Positions 1-12,172 of a stretch of 64,000 nucleotides of DNA are shown piece after piece. The stretch is from the NCBI RefSeq assembly GCF_026151205.1, contig NC_087077.1:744001-808000 (forward strand), written 5' to 3'. The translations under genes and the position numbers were made by a program. The notes under the pieces were generated by a model. It did not search any database, was not told where the DNA came from, and saw nothing but the letters and a program-made list of their open reading frames with translations. This DNA is from Bolinopsis microptera (taxonomy: Eukaryota; Ctenophora; Tentaculata; Lobata; Bolinopsidae). Numbering within the stretch: position 1 is the stretch's first letter; every line of letters starts with the position of its first letter.

Positions 1-1326
1 ATGAAAAAAATCATTCAAATTTTCAAAGGGCCATAGTTTGGGTATGCAGCAATATTTCTCTATGAAATTCCATACACTTAGGCATAGGCATAAGAATGAG
101 AGCTATGCAAAGTTTCAAAACCGTTATTCAAATACTTTTTCTAAAAAATTTCCACAAAGATGGTGTCGCGTCCGTCACAAAATTAAGCAAAAAAGTTTTT
201 TCAGAGCCACATAGTGCTATTTATATTCAAAAAACCACTGTAACATATCTCTTCTGAAGGTAAGGGAGTACCGTAGAAATTATCAGGCTTGTATCTTTTA
301 AGAAAAAAATTTTGGAAGGGGGGTCCCAACTTGTCGCGTCCATCACATTTTTTTGAAAATGCTCCAAAAAATCCTTAAACAGACTTTAAATGCATTTTTC
401 TTAAAGCTGAGACTGTCCTCAACAAAACTATGTCGTCAAATCGAAAATTGGACAGAAAATGGCCGAGTTATGTATAATTTTGTATATGCCCATATATGGG
501 CGTACGGCTCACTTTTAGCCATTTTTATCCATATTTCCATTATTTTGACTAAAACCAAGACAAATAGAAGTCAAATAAGGTTGGATTGTGTTGACTATAT
601 TGACTAGACTATCAAATAACATCATATGCAATTCAATAATTAAATTTACTGAGTTTTTGCCACTTTATTTGCTTTCAACTTTTTCAGAGGTAAAAGGCAC
701 AAAAAATGGACTTTACCCTATTTTCGCATATTTTTGAAGTAAAAATTCAATATCTTCCACATTTTAAACACTAAAGTAATGAAACTTTTAGAAGATGGTC
801 TCAACAGTATGATGCATTGAACAGTGATGAATGTTTTACCAGAGTTATAAATTTGTTCAAGTAAAGAAATAATTGATGCCCCTAGACTGATACCCTAGCA
901 TATGCCCATAATGGACAATTTTGGCTATTGCAGACCTCTTGGGGGTATTTGAGGCCTAAAAATTGGCATGAATACAGAGTAGATGTCACTGAACAAGATA
1001 AAAGTGTCAAGTGGAAGATTTGGAAAAATTGAAAAAAAACGTGTGTCCGTCACAGTCACGTCTGTCACAATTTGAAAATGGCGCCACGCAAACAAAAATT
1101 GAGCAATCTCTAAGAAAATGGCATCTCAGAAATCCCTAAACCTTCTTCTATCATTTTAATTCCAAATTAGAGACAATAGATAACTTTTTGAGATAAATTT
1201 GGGTACCATCTGAGTAGACACCCAAAAAAAGTGTCATATTTAAGTCGCGTCCGTCACAGGGGTGCTATCTCAGAAAGTAATAATAGTAGGGGTCTGAAAT
1301 TTTCACACAACCTGTAGAAAGGTTAA
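1..1326. other. AT-rich non-coding region with a recurring CGTCCGTCAC-type motif
   Basis: No convincing coding region is visible. The stretch contains several copies of a short GC-richer motif, TCGCGTCCGTCACA or close variants, near 166, 333, 1045-1070 and 1243, set in A/T-rich DNA. A further copy lies inside the following ORF. A palindromic phrase GCCCATATATGGGC lies near 488, and a similar phrase occurs in the foldback element at 53.8-55.1 kb. The region is probably part of a dispersed repeat (inference). Confidence 0.5.
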
Positions 1327-2193
1327 ATGTGGACTAATAAACAGTTGGAACTGATAAATAAACAACATCTCGAGTACAAAATTCGTTTGAACTTTAAAAA
1401 ACAGCAAAATCGTGGTGTCCGTCACGGTGGAATTGCTCTACCCATTGCCAACATAGCCAAGAAATGCATTTGTGGCAAGGATAACACCTACAACCACATT
1501 CTCATTTGCAAGAAAGGAGGTTTTGTCAACAGCAGACACAACCGACTGAGAGACACCATTGCAAGCATTCTTGAAAAAATCTGTAATGAGGTTGTTGTAG
1601 AGCCCACACTCCAGCCATGCACTGGAGAAAGCCTTCGCCCTGGTACAATTCTGGATGATGGGGCAAGGCTTGACATTGCAGCTAGAGGTCTGTGGTCACC
1701 AATGGAGATGGCATTTTTTGATATCAGGGTTTTACACCCCGGAGCCAAATCCAACGCTAATCACAACACCCCAGCAAAGATGTACATGAAGCATGAGAGA
1801 GAAAAAGAAAGGAAATATGGAGACCGCTGTGTACAGATCGAAAAAGGAACCTGCAATGGCCTTGTATTCTCGACCACCGGAGGTATGGGCCCACAGGCTA
1901 CCATGTTCCTTAAACGAGTGGCAACACTTCTGGCAGCCAAGACCAGCCAGGACAAAAGCCTCATCATGGCAAATCTTAGACGTCGTTTGCGATTTGAGCT
2001 ACTCAAAACAGTTTTGATTGCAGTGAGAGGACACAGAGGACGGTATTATGAGAAAGCAATACCTGTTGATGAACTGGACCTAAATCTCGCACACACCACC
2101 AGCGATGAAGACAGGGGTGATGATGTTGATGATGAAGATGAGGAAGTTGGAGATGAGGTTGAGAATGTAGAGGAAGAGGTTTCAGAAGAGTGA
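1327..2193 (+). CDS. R2-type retrotransposon endonuclease fragment (CCHC zinc finger plus restriction-like nuclease), RT missing
   Basis: This is a 288-codon ORF with a stop codon directly before its ATG. Residues 47-61 form a C-x-C-x7-H-x3-C zinc-finger-like motif, followed by RHN at 70-72. Next comes a region with an LDI...FDIRV pair of acidic positions, and the tail (about 263-288) is highly acidic. CCHC followed by RHN and a PD-(D/E)XK-like nuclease is the order at the C-terminus of R2/NeSL-type LINEs, where the domain nicks target DNA. No reverse transcriptase is present upstream. This is therefore either a truncated element that kept its C-terminal part or an independent derivative of it. 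A polyadenylation signal AATAAA lies at 2247-2252. The family assignment is from motif order only. Activity is unknown. Confidence 0.6.
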   Translation: MWTNKQLELINKQHLEYKIRLNFKKQQNRGVRHGGIALPIANIAKKCICGKDNTYNHILICKKGGFVNSRHNRLRDTIASILEKICNEVVVEPTLQPCTGESLRPGTILDDGARLDIAARGLWSPMEMAFFDIRVLHPGAKSNANHNTPAKMYMKHEREKERKYGDRCVQIEKGTCNGLVFSTTGGMGPQATMFLKRVATLLAAKTSQDKSLIMANLRRRLRFELLKTVLIAVRGHRGRYYEKAIPVDELDLNLAHTTSDEDRGDDVDDEDEEVGDEVENVEEEVSEE

Positions 2194-2246
2194 GCTGAAA
2201 AGAAGACAAGTTTCTATTCTAATTTACTGATTATTATATTTATTGA

Positions 2247-2252
2247 AATAAA
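2247..2252 (+). promoter_or_regulatory. Polyadenylation signal AATAAA for the endonuclease ORF
   Basis: A canonical AATAAA lies 53 bases after the stop of the ORF ending at 2193. Confidence 0.4.
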
Positions 2253-3042
2253 CATACAATATCCATTACTCCAGGAGTGATGACAGGATATATAAAAAAA
2301 ATTATGTCAGTAACATTGTTAAATAATTTATGTATAATGTCGTATGAAAATGGATTAGGTCAAATTAATTTAGCTATTTGTTAGTTTCTTTACCTACATT
2401 GCACATGTGAGAAGCTCGAAAAGCAAAAAGTGCGCCGCGCATAAGGATAGGGGCGCATGGACCATGCATGGTTGACCATTGTTAATGATCTGGCCCGGCG
2501 CGCGCTACTTCGTAGCTCGTGCCATCGGAAGAAAGCGGCGCGCGCTACTTCGAAGAAATTTAGATGAGTAACATCCGTCAACATGCATGGTAAAACTTTT
2601 ATATCACAAACTCAAAACTGCCTCTTATACACTGTACTACACAACATGAACAACTGTCAAACAGTTTACAGATTCACTTTTATATATTAGTACCTGGCAC
2701 ACCAATTGTTAATTTCGATGTGCGGTGATCTTTTCAAGATTCTTGCATATGTTTATATTCGTATTCATATAAAAAGCGATTTATTTATTATATTCGTAAT
2801 TGTGTATGTTTGTATTTTACTTTAAGAAGTACAATTACAAATTATTTTTTTATTAAATACTTTTCAAAATTTACAGAGTACAGCAATTACAACGTATGAA
2901 ATAAACTGTAAAATCTGACGGGAGACCAAACACGGTACTGCACAGTAAAACGTGCCCGCAATTACATGGCCCCGATATGATTTTTTAAAGTGTGAAACAA
3001 AATTGTGATAAAATAAATGTGTGGTGAAGAATGTGAAACAGT
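2253..3042. other. Intergenic region with a short GC-rich island
   Basis: No gene is seen. A GC-rich island at about 2430-2560 contains two copies of CGGCGCGCGCTACTTCG about 45 bases apart and the palindrome CCATGCATGG. The rest is AT-rich. Confidence 0.5.
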
Positions 3043-3954
3043 TCAAATTTCTTCAGACGAGGCTGATACACTGTTCTTATCAGAGCTGACAATCTTATTG
3101 TTCCTTATGAAATGAACTCTGTTAGGCTCTGCTTTCCTCTTCTCTTTCAATTCCTCCCAGAGCTTCTTGTAAGCTCTCCTTTCTTCCACTGATCTGTCTG
3201 GGCAAATGTAGATACTTTTATAGCCCTCTTTTGTGCGTAGTAGTTTCGCTTTTCGCAGCACCTGAGTAACCATATCAGAGCTATTTAGAGATAGTTTAGT
3301 AGGTCGTATTAATGTGCCGGCTCTCTTCAAACCAACTCTACAACAGTCACGAAATGAAGGTTTCTCGTTTATCTCACCAAGAACTTCAGCAACTTTGTTT
3401 TCTAACTTCTCGCCGTCGGATTCACTTATTCCGTAGATTACGACGTTTCTGCTTCTTTCATCCTTTTCAGCTATTGTCTTAACTGCAGTACAGATCTTCT
3501 TTGGCGTAAGAGCAGCAGCACAAGTCTTCTTCAGGGCAGAAGAATATGATTTCATCTCTGTCTGCACAGTTGTTTGGACAGACTTGAGTTCTTCGTCCTT
3601 CTTTTCAATGAGCTGCTTCTGCAAATCAATGACAGTTTTCTGCTCCGCGATTAATGAAATGTTCTGTTTATCTACTCTCTCCGCAGCCATTTGCAAATGA
3701 GGAGCTGCATAACGATTCAAAATGAAACAAACAGTTTGCAGCCAATCACACAGTTTTTCTTTCGAAACTGATCGCTTGTTCAGGTTTTTCAATACTAGAT
3801 CTCCGTATTCCTTAACATCCAGTTCATGGCACATTTCATTGAAAACACTGTTTGTAGCTCTCGCTACCTGATCTGCATGTCTGGCACTAAACAGATCATC
3901 ATTATCGGGGTCATCGACCAAATGCTTCGTATGTTCATGGTATGAGTACTGCAT
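3043..3954 (-). CDS. LINE ORF1-like protein (coiled coil plus RRM-like nucleic-acid-binding domain)
   Basis: This is an intact 303-codon ORF starting at an ATG. Residues about 105-150 are rich in Q/E/K/L with heptad-like spacing, suggesting a coiled coil. From about 165 the sequence reads ERSRNVVIYGISES, then a long helix-rich segment. It ends with YICPDRSVEERRAYKKL and VHFIRNNKIV. This order (coiled coil, RRM-like RNVVIYGI, basic C-terminal domain with D-R-S and R-N-N-K-I-V) is typical of ORF1 proteins of L1/CR1-type LINEs, which bind element RNA as chaperones. No ORF2 (endonuclease/RT) follows on the minus strand between 3042 and 1. This is either a decayed LINE with an intact ORF1 or a stand-alone relative. 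Function beyond nucleic-acid binding is not inferable. Confidence 0.6.
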   Translation of the reverse strand: MQYSYHEHTKHLVDDPDNDDLFSARHADQVARATNSVFNEMCHELDVKEYGDLVLKNLNKRSVSKEKLCDWLQTVCFILNRYAAPHLQMAAERVDKQNISLIAEQKTVIDLQKQLIEKKDEELKSVQTTVQTEMKSYSSALKKTCAAALTPKKICTAVKTIAEKDERSRNVVIYGISESDGEKLENKVAEVLGEINEKPSFRDCCRVGLKRAGTLIRPTKLSLNSSDMVTQVLRKAKLLRTKEGYKSIYICPDRSVEERRAYKKLWEELKEKRKAEPNRVHFIRNNKIVSSDKNSVSASSEEI

Positions 3955-6922
3955 CGTGTATATTCCAATGTACAGTTCTTGTATACAGGCTACAAAACGA
4001 TCACACTAAAAGACAAGCACTTCTTATCGCAAGTTACAACAGCTGATAACAGAGCTCGCTATTTGCAACCAAATGTAAAACGACTACACACATAATAATA
4101 TAATACAAATAACAATGTAAATGTTTCTGAAAACCTTCGTTATAATAAATAACTGCAACAGCTGGTATAATTGAAAGTATGCGGAAATGATCTGGGACTT
4201 AAACATTAATGATTAAAATGAAAGTAAAATGTGAAGACCTCAAGCTTAGCCGTTTTATTATAAGTTATTTGGCAGAGAAAAAGCCTGGCCCAATCTTATG
4301 AAGAATTCCCGTACTGCATAGTGCATTTTATTAGTTTATTTTATGTTCAAGTTTAAGCGTATAAAATATATTAGTATACAGTTGTCCTTGGAACTAATTG
4401 AATTAAAGTATATGAAGTCCACCATCAGCATTTCCTGATTCAAAAACAGTTTAAATTCAGAAGAAATCATCCTTTAATGAATATCTAAAAATTAGTCTGT
4501 GTTACTGGGCCAATTATCGATTTACCTGGGGACCACAGGCTTTATGTGCATACATTTATATATTGATTGTAGATCTGGCAGAATTACAGACTAGACTGGG
4601 TGCCGCCCATGCAGTAATTATCAATATAATATAATTATATCATCCGATGAATTGATTATGCCTAAGTATACCGTGATAAATTTGTCATCCATTTTATGGT
4701 GTTTAATAGGCCATGGGTGATGGGGCCCAGAAGACTGAACTAACACAAGTGTTCTGCTGAGACTAATAAGGTATTCCGATGTTTTTACAACCGTCTTTTA
4801 TGAATAGCTAATTCGTAAATCGAAATATTTGCAGAACTTAGCAGGCTATCTAACTGAATGTCTTTTGGCACGGCAGGTCTCTCCTTACCTTCGTTTAATT
4901 ATGGTGGGATACATTTTGCGGTTTTTCGGAAAATCTGCCATATTTCTGCCAATATTTTTACCCATCACAATATTGCCCGCCATAAATATACGAACTAAGG
5001 TACTATATAATAAACCCTCGATTACAACGTTTTTCCTTCAAAGACACCTCCATTAATAAGCTAAATTATTAAACAAATATATATCCTATCATGACAGGAT
5101 TGATTGTTCATGATTACGATTTAAATTTTAATTTGACAATGAAAATCTTCAAATAACTGGCCACAATGAGCATTTTATAAACAGTAAACAGCAGAAATAC
5201 ATAAACTTTTACTCCTCTTACAAATTTATACCCTGTGAAAATGTTATAGAACAAAATACTTGACTTAATCAGTCACTTGACGTTTCAAAACGAAACGGAG
5301 GTTAACGATGCAGTTAACAAATGCCACAGCTCTTAATGGTCACTGAAACAAATTATTTCAAAATACGAATTTAAACAGTCCATATCGAATCTGCTTTTCT
5401 GTGATCTAAACAGCTCAGAAAGAAATTACTTAAACTATTTGCATGATATTCCAACAATATCTTAATATATAGAGATGTTCGTTGTCGAATAAACATAGGC
5501 CAATATCACTTAACTACACCTCAATTCCTTCAATTCTCATAGTAGCAAAATAGAAATTTATCACGGACCCTATCTTATAAACGGATTAATCTTTCGCTTA
5601 AGACTTTTTCCTCAATTTCAACGCAAGTACTTGAAACCATGCTCAGCTGCTAGGTCATCCATGTACCTTCCACTGTTACATAGTCTGATGATGCGTTTAG
5701 CTTCCAGCACTATTGGATCAGGCTTGGCACTGTCAGATAGTTAGCTATTTCTATTAGTACTTACTAGCGCCAGCTATGGTTGTGTAGCACAACGTGATCA
5801 ATTGTTAATCTCAATCATACAACAAAAGAAAAACCTTATTAAGTCCTCACTCCTCAGCTCAGCCAAGGGATCGACATGATTTGAATGCTAGTTATTCTAT
5901 CTAAAGCCCATTTCTCAATAAAGATATTCCCAAGATCAACTTATTTCAATTAACTTCAATCCCAAATTATTCTTTTGAAATGATTTTCTGAGGATTGCTT
6001 TTAAACTGGGCAAGCATAATATGAAACTATGCACTTTACTTTACTTTATCTAGACGTTCTGTGACAGTTGATATAGTTCACTCATATCTTTTAGTTAGTG
6101 TGTCAATTTCATATCAAAACTCCCTAACACTCAACAGTGCTGATGCCCATGCTTAATATACCTCCTGTCAGGTGTAGCCTAATCTATTGTATTGAACCTG
6201 CCACAATATGGCCTTGGTACAAAGCCTTAATAAGAGCTCGTAAGGCACTGACACCAAAACTGACAGTTCACCTATGTTCAATACTAGTGCATTTTGCGAA
6301 GCTGAAGCCCTATGTTTGCAAGCAATGGTGTGGCCCCCTCCCTGGTGAAGACTGATAAATAAATGGCTCAAGGCACTACCTTGACTGGCCTGGTTCTGGA
6401 AGGGAAACGTTAGGCAAAGCTGGTCGCCTCATCTCAAGGCAATATCCTGAGCAATGCTTAATAATAGTCACCCCATACTCCCTTATTCGTCCAGACACAC
6501 ATATTTGTGATAATTTTTGTATCTGCTCAGTTTAAATAGCATCAACCGTTCCCAATAAAAGTGAAAACTGTAAAATCAATCTGTACTTAAGTCCTTGTCA
6601 GAAGTCTTGTTGATCAAATAGAGATTGAACCCACACGGTTTTTGGTATGTTTCTGACTTGTTTTTTATTTTTGGGTCAAGAATGAAATTGGACATAATTA
6701 TTTAGAAAAGTGTTTTTTCTAATGTTTTACGTACTATATCTGGAGACAGGTGTTCACTGTTCTTCAACACATGGGCTGACTTGGGTATGTTTGACATTTT
6801 TTCCAAAGGGGGAGAAAATGTTAGGCGGGTATTGAATACTTTTGGGATTTTGGGATTTACAAAATTTCCTGTACTTCTTTTATATCAGTCATTCTGACAG
6901 CAACACTCCTAAGTAGTCAGCA
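3955..6922. other. Gene-poor AT-rich region
   Basis: Only short ORFs with no recognisable motifs or splice framework are present. I see no repeat array and no RNA gene. Confidence 0.5.
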
Positions 6923-7100
6923 AATTACAGGAAGCCGAAGGATCTTGCAAGGTCAGCGATAGTTAGGTAAGTGTGTGCCAGGCAGCTGCAGATTGACCTC
7001 TGCTCAAGGCCTTTCTTGTATCTACATGAATATTATATAGCTCCTCATTTAACTCTCAATTACAGTTTCCCGATCATTTGGCTGAGTGGACTGCACAGAC
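6923..7100 (-). mobile_element. Decayed copy of the SINE-like repeat seen at 57.8-58.1 kb
   Basis: The segment starts with AATTACAGGAAGCCGAAGGA, identical to the start of the repeat at 57811. It keeps the same order of blocks: a GTCAGCGATAGTTAGG-like block, AGCTCCTCATTTAA and GGCTGAGTGGAC. The match decays after about 7100, and no tRNA-like head is recognisable, so it is 5'-truncated or diverged. The minus orientation is taken from the better copy. Confidence 0.55.
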
Positions 7101-10100
7101 ACAATGGAGCCTTTACCTTATCCGAGGGACTGATAGTACAAGGTGGGGCCTTGTACTACCAATCAATTGTTTTATTTCTTGAAGTTATGTAAGCTGCCAC
7201 CACCAACTCCTTCTTTACCACCAATATAAATCAGATGGCTTCAGTAGCGATGACAGTCCATTTTTCCTAACAGTTGCTTCTTTGGAAATAATTCCATTGC
7301 TTGGTTTTAAATATAAATTTGTTCTCAACTATATTATCAGAATAAGGACATTTTTCAAATTTGTTCTGGTGGAAGTTCTATTTTCTTGCAATATTTGTGT
7401 TTGTTTTCATTAGCCTTGGTTTCATAACAATCTCTCATGACTACTATATTATTACTACATATTTTATCTTCTGTTCTGTTATCACTCGATTAACTCATAA
7501 TAATTTATAGAAAGGAATGATTACTCAAGAATGGACAACGTAAGTATCCTTATTTAAATCCTAGTGTATACTAACTTTTAGATATGAAGTTTTGATAGCA
7601 TTGTTGTCACCTTGACTTACTTCGTCTTTTGTGGCCTTCCCAAGATGAGGTGTTACAAAAAAGATGATACACTGCCTTAATTTTCTGCCATTGATAATGA
7701 TTGCAATTTGCAACAAACCTTTTGCTCTTCGCACGCTAGAGATAATTACAAAATTATGATCAATTAAATAGTCAAAATTAACGAATAATCAACCTCTCAC
7801 CTGAACAATGGAGTCAATAATTGCCTAACGAGTCAAGTACTTCGTTTTTACAGCTATCAAAACTTCTTTCTAGCAATATAATTTGATTACTCATTCACAT
7901 ATTTATAACTTTGATATCTACTGTAAACTTTAATAAATTCATCGCACTAATTTTGTTATATTGCGCACTTTTCTTAATTTTACCTATCAGTAACTGTTGT
8001 CAATAACTACGCTAATATTCATAGAATTGTTATCGGGAAATGATATATTCCTGAAATATATTCCATGATGTCGTCATTGATAAATACAATGCGATAGACA
8101 GTAACAATCTAATGAGACACATACCAACATCTTTGAAATTTGATTTTGAAATCAATTTTATTGATCAAGATTTAAATAGAAAGTAAGATCCAAACAAGAT
8201 TAAAATATGATTGGAATATGTGAGAAATAGGATTCAAATATGCAACTAGAAATATGATTCAAAGTTACATTCCATTTCCAAGAAACCCGAGCTGACTCGT
8301 AAAATATGTGCTCCCTTTATAGTGTAATTACCCCGTGTCCAAATGACCTGGAATTGAATTTCTTGAACTTATATACTTTGCGTGTCGTCTCGTTTTGTCG
8401 CTGTGTGTTTTCAAGTCCACACCCTGAGTGTACAGAAAGAATCTCAAGTTGGCCAAGTGCTTTGGCAGTCTTTTTAGGTATGGATCTCAATTTGAGTTAC
8501 GTAACATTATTTTTAAAATTAACTTATAAAGTATTGTGGAAACCCGACAGTTACTGTTATATGACTGGACTAATTCATACTTCGTTTTCTAGAACTATCC
8601 GGTAAGTCGCGGACCTTTAGTCGGGTGAAGTTGTTCGTTTTAGTCCAGCTGCAACGTCAGAAGGATTCTGAAGAATTCTGCCAGAGTAGTTACAATATTC
8701 AACCGGAATGTAACATTGCTGTGTAGCATTCCTGTTACTCGAGTACTAGGCTGCTTTGTAACAAGAACAAGCCGAGTTGAAAGTTTCAAGTACGCATGTT
8801 TCTGTAGTACAAATAAGTTCTCTAGAACAACTAAGTTTTTTATTAAAAAACGCAAAGGAGCCAACAAAATATGTAAGGTTTAAAAAGTTTAAAAAGTACC
8901 ACACAACATTAAATCTTGTGAGCTGTCCATTTTCACCTATAAATAATAAATATGTATCTTTGGACAGTATTATCTTAGTATCAAAATATAATAAAAGATA
9001 CAAAAGTACCATAATATCATACAACAAATATTCAATTACCCACATTTCAATAAGTTTGAACTTTTGCGTACTAATCCTCCACCCGAAGTAGCTATGGATC
9101 CTGAATTGACAGTGGAGAACAGATACTATCTGCGTTCCCACCACGGTCACGGTCTTTGCCAACTCCAGTAAGTCTTGTTAGACATGTTGCAGCGCTGAAA
9201 AGTTCATTAAAGCACTAACGTAGGGGTTAAAATAGCAGTCCCGTGTACACACCAATCAGAACATCCTAATCTCATATTTCTTTGATCAGAAAGCGTTCTC
9301 AAATATTGCGGTGGGACTTCTATTTTGGCCCCTACATTGCATTTAGCTTGCTGCAGTTTCTAAGGCCACAGTACAGTACATGGTACATCATTACTTGAGC
9401 TTGGGTCGAGATTTATGATATTTGATATCACGCTTCAACGCTCACTTCAAGGTAGGGGTCAAGACATCATTCCGAGTAACTACCATGCAATATAAGCTTC
9501 ATTGCGGCTGTCATTTGAAATGAGTGGAACTTTAAACGAGAAATAATGGTAGTTTGAAGTATTGAGCTGCTATATTGGCCGCATGATAATCGTAAGCTAT
9601 GCTGATATAACAATACGACAACGAAGCTCAGTGAGCATTTTTGCTGTAAGGTTGCTGAAAATTGGTATTTGATGAATGTTAAACAAGCTTTCATGGCTTG
9701 CTGGTATTACACGAGTTTTAAATTATTGCAATTTTGATCACCGCATTGTATAACAAAATCTCATCGAGTATGTCACCAAATCTAGGCTTTACGTATATTC
9801 GATTCACGTAAATTCGATTACCGACTTTTATTTTAGTATGGGGTTTGCTAGATTGTCTCATCCTCGTAACCTAACAGCTGTCTAAACGATGAGTATCAGT
9901 AAACCTCCGCTACTGAGCAGCTACTGCAGGATCTCTAACCAGCCAATCAGAGATCAGTTTACCCGTCACGTGACCCAAACTAGCCAATAAGCGATCTTTA
10001 TTCTGACCGATTTTCTGCAGCTAGCATTGTGTACCTGTGCAGGATCTATTGACCAACCCAGAAATACGTCACAATATAACCGATATTATACACTGAAGAG

Positions 10101-11820
10101 CATGTGCCTTTGTGTACAATTAGGGTGGGGTCAGCTCCATATCTTTACTTCTCAAGACACGACATCGTGTATACACAAATTACATCTCCTGGGCATGTCA
10201 ACAACACTACGTTATTGTATAATATAGCGGATGATAGCTAGCAGACATGATGGTCTAGACAGCCACACCTTCTAACAAGGGCTCCTTAAAACAAGGGCTC
10301 CTTAAAACAAGGAGTTTATTGTGTGGTAATTGTAGAAACAAAGCACCTGAGACTTGTTGAGTTGAGAGTCACTTAGCTAGTTGTTATATTCCTGGATTAT
10401 GGTGGGAAATGGGCCGTTTTTTTCGAGTGAGAACTGCAATTGAGGGTAGAGCTATTTATGTGGTGAGAAGTAATGGTGTGATGGATGTTGGCGCCTCCAG
10501 GAGCGGAGGATCTTGGCATTCTGTCCAATAGTTGGAATTACTGTAGAAAATAATATTCTATAACACTCTAACACCACCACATGACAACCGCACAACCACT
10601 TGTCATTCTTAGATCATTTCCTAATACTTAACTATACATTGTAATGTATAGCACTGTGTATAGTAGTGTATATAATATGATCTGAGGAGTGTATTCAGCA
10701 CTTAAATGTGATGTATCACATACATCACGTACATGCTCGTATTACAGAATGTGCAAGCATCTGTGTGTAACAATCACTACGTTTAATGGTCCAGGATGTA
10801 ACACTTTTCCGCAGACTCTTCGCCAGAATAACCTGAGTAGTATGTAACAGTATGTAACAGTATGTAGTATGTAAGTATGTAGTATGTAAAGAAGAGCTTT
10901 GTCAGTTACAGTAACTATGAGCTGCTAAAGACGAGTATTGTTAAGTATTTGCAATAAGTATTTGTAATTTTGATTAGTTACTGTAACAAATCAGTCCGGA
11001 TCAGTCCGATTTGAAGCGTGTCTCCTCCTCTGTTTCTCTCTGTTCCTCTCTTCTTCTCCTTCTACGGGCATGTATTTGATCGGGGGAATGTTGACGTAAC
11101 CTCTAGAATTTCAATTAACAAATAATCAGAGTGTTTATACCTTCTGGGCTGTAAATGACAGCAAGTTCATTGCCAGACAGGCATTCTATCGACAAATTGA
11201 ACCGGAAATTATAGATTATGTCATTCTGCCCAATAATTTAGCTGATTAAAGTATAATTTCCGAGTCTAAATTAAGTATTTGTAGATAGCAAGTCTCGGGT
11301 GATGATAAACCTTAAAAGTCGGAATTTTCTTGTTTTCCGGTAATAAAATTCTGAATAACAAGACTTTGACCCCGATTTTCTTGCTCCTTTCATGGGCCAA
11401 AGTTCAAGATAAAATATTTAGAATTCCAAGTACCAGCCCGCACATTACACAATCAAGTACATACCAATTAAAGTTAGTACTTATCTTTTGAAGATAGGCA
11501 TATTCCGAGAGTATTCCTCTAGCATATGGTGGCCGCTAACCTAGTATTCAGTGTACTGAGCCAGACTCACCGACGCAACAACTTTACAGCAAATGTGTAG
11601 GCACAATTTTATAATTTCTGTGTTACATGTACATCTAGCGTATAACAGCTGCTTTGAACGCAATTATATATAATACTCTGTGATGGATGTGCATTATATT
11701 ATAATAATATCCACTCTCAGATACCGTCCTGAATGACCTGCAATTAAAAATGATTTCATGTGATTATAACAATTAAAACTCCCTACACTTTAAACTCCCA
11801 ACTTGTGATACTACAGCACT
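7101..11820. other. Gene-poor AT-rich region
   Basis: No supported gene. Short ORFs near 8.3-9.2 kb overlap on both strands and show no domain. Small local repeats include GTATGTAACA/GTATGTAGTA near 10838-10888 and a duplicated ACAAGGGCTCCTTAAA near 10276-10310. Confidence 0.45.
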
Positions 11821-11824
11821 GTTA

Positions 11825-12172
11825 AAACACACACACAGTACACACACACACAGAACATTACACACTGCACACACACAGTACATTACACACACACAGAACA
11901 TTACACACACAGAACATTACACACTGCACACACACAGTACATTACACACACAGTACATTACACACACAGTACATTACACACACAGTACATTACACACACA
12001 GTACATTACACACACAGTACATTACACACACAGTACATTACACACACAGTACATTACACACACAGTACATTACACACACAGTACATTACACACACACAGT
12101 ACATTACACACACAGTACATTACACACACAGTACATTACACACACAGTACATTACACAGTTACACACACACT
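11825..12172. repeat. Tandem array, 14- to 16-bp units (CACACAGTACATTA type)
   Basis: About 350 bases of CACACAGTACATTA repeats with small length variants (extra CA steps, GAACATTA and CTGCACA variants at the left end). The right half is the most homogeneous. Confidence 0.9.

Noticed and set aside
11825-12172. CRISPR array
   Set aside because: Direct tandem repeats without unique spacers in an intron-bearing animal genome; the same applies to all other arrays here.
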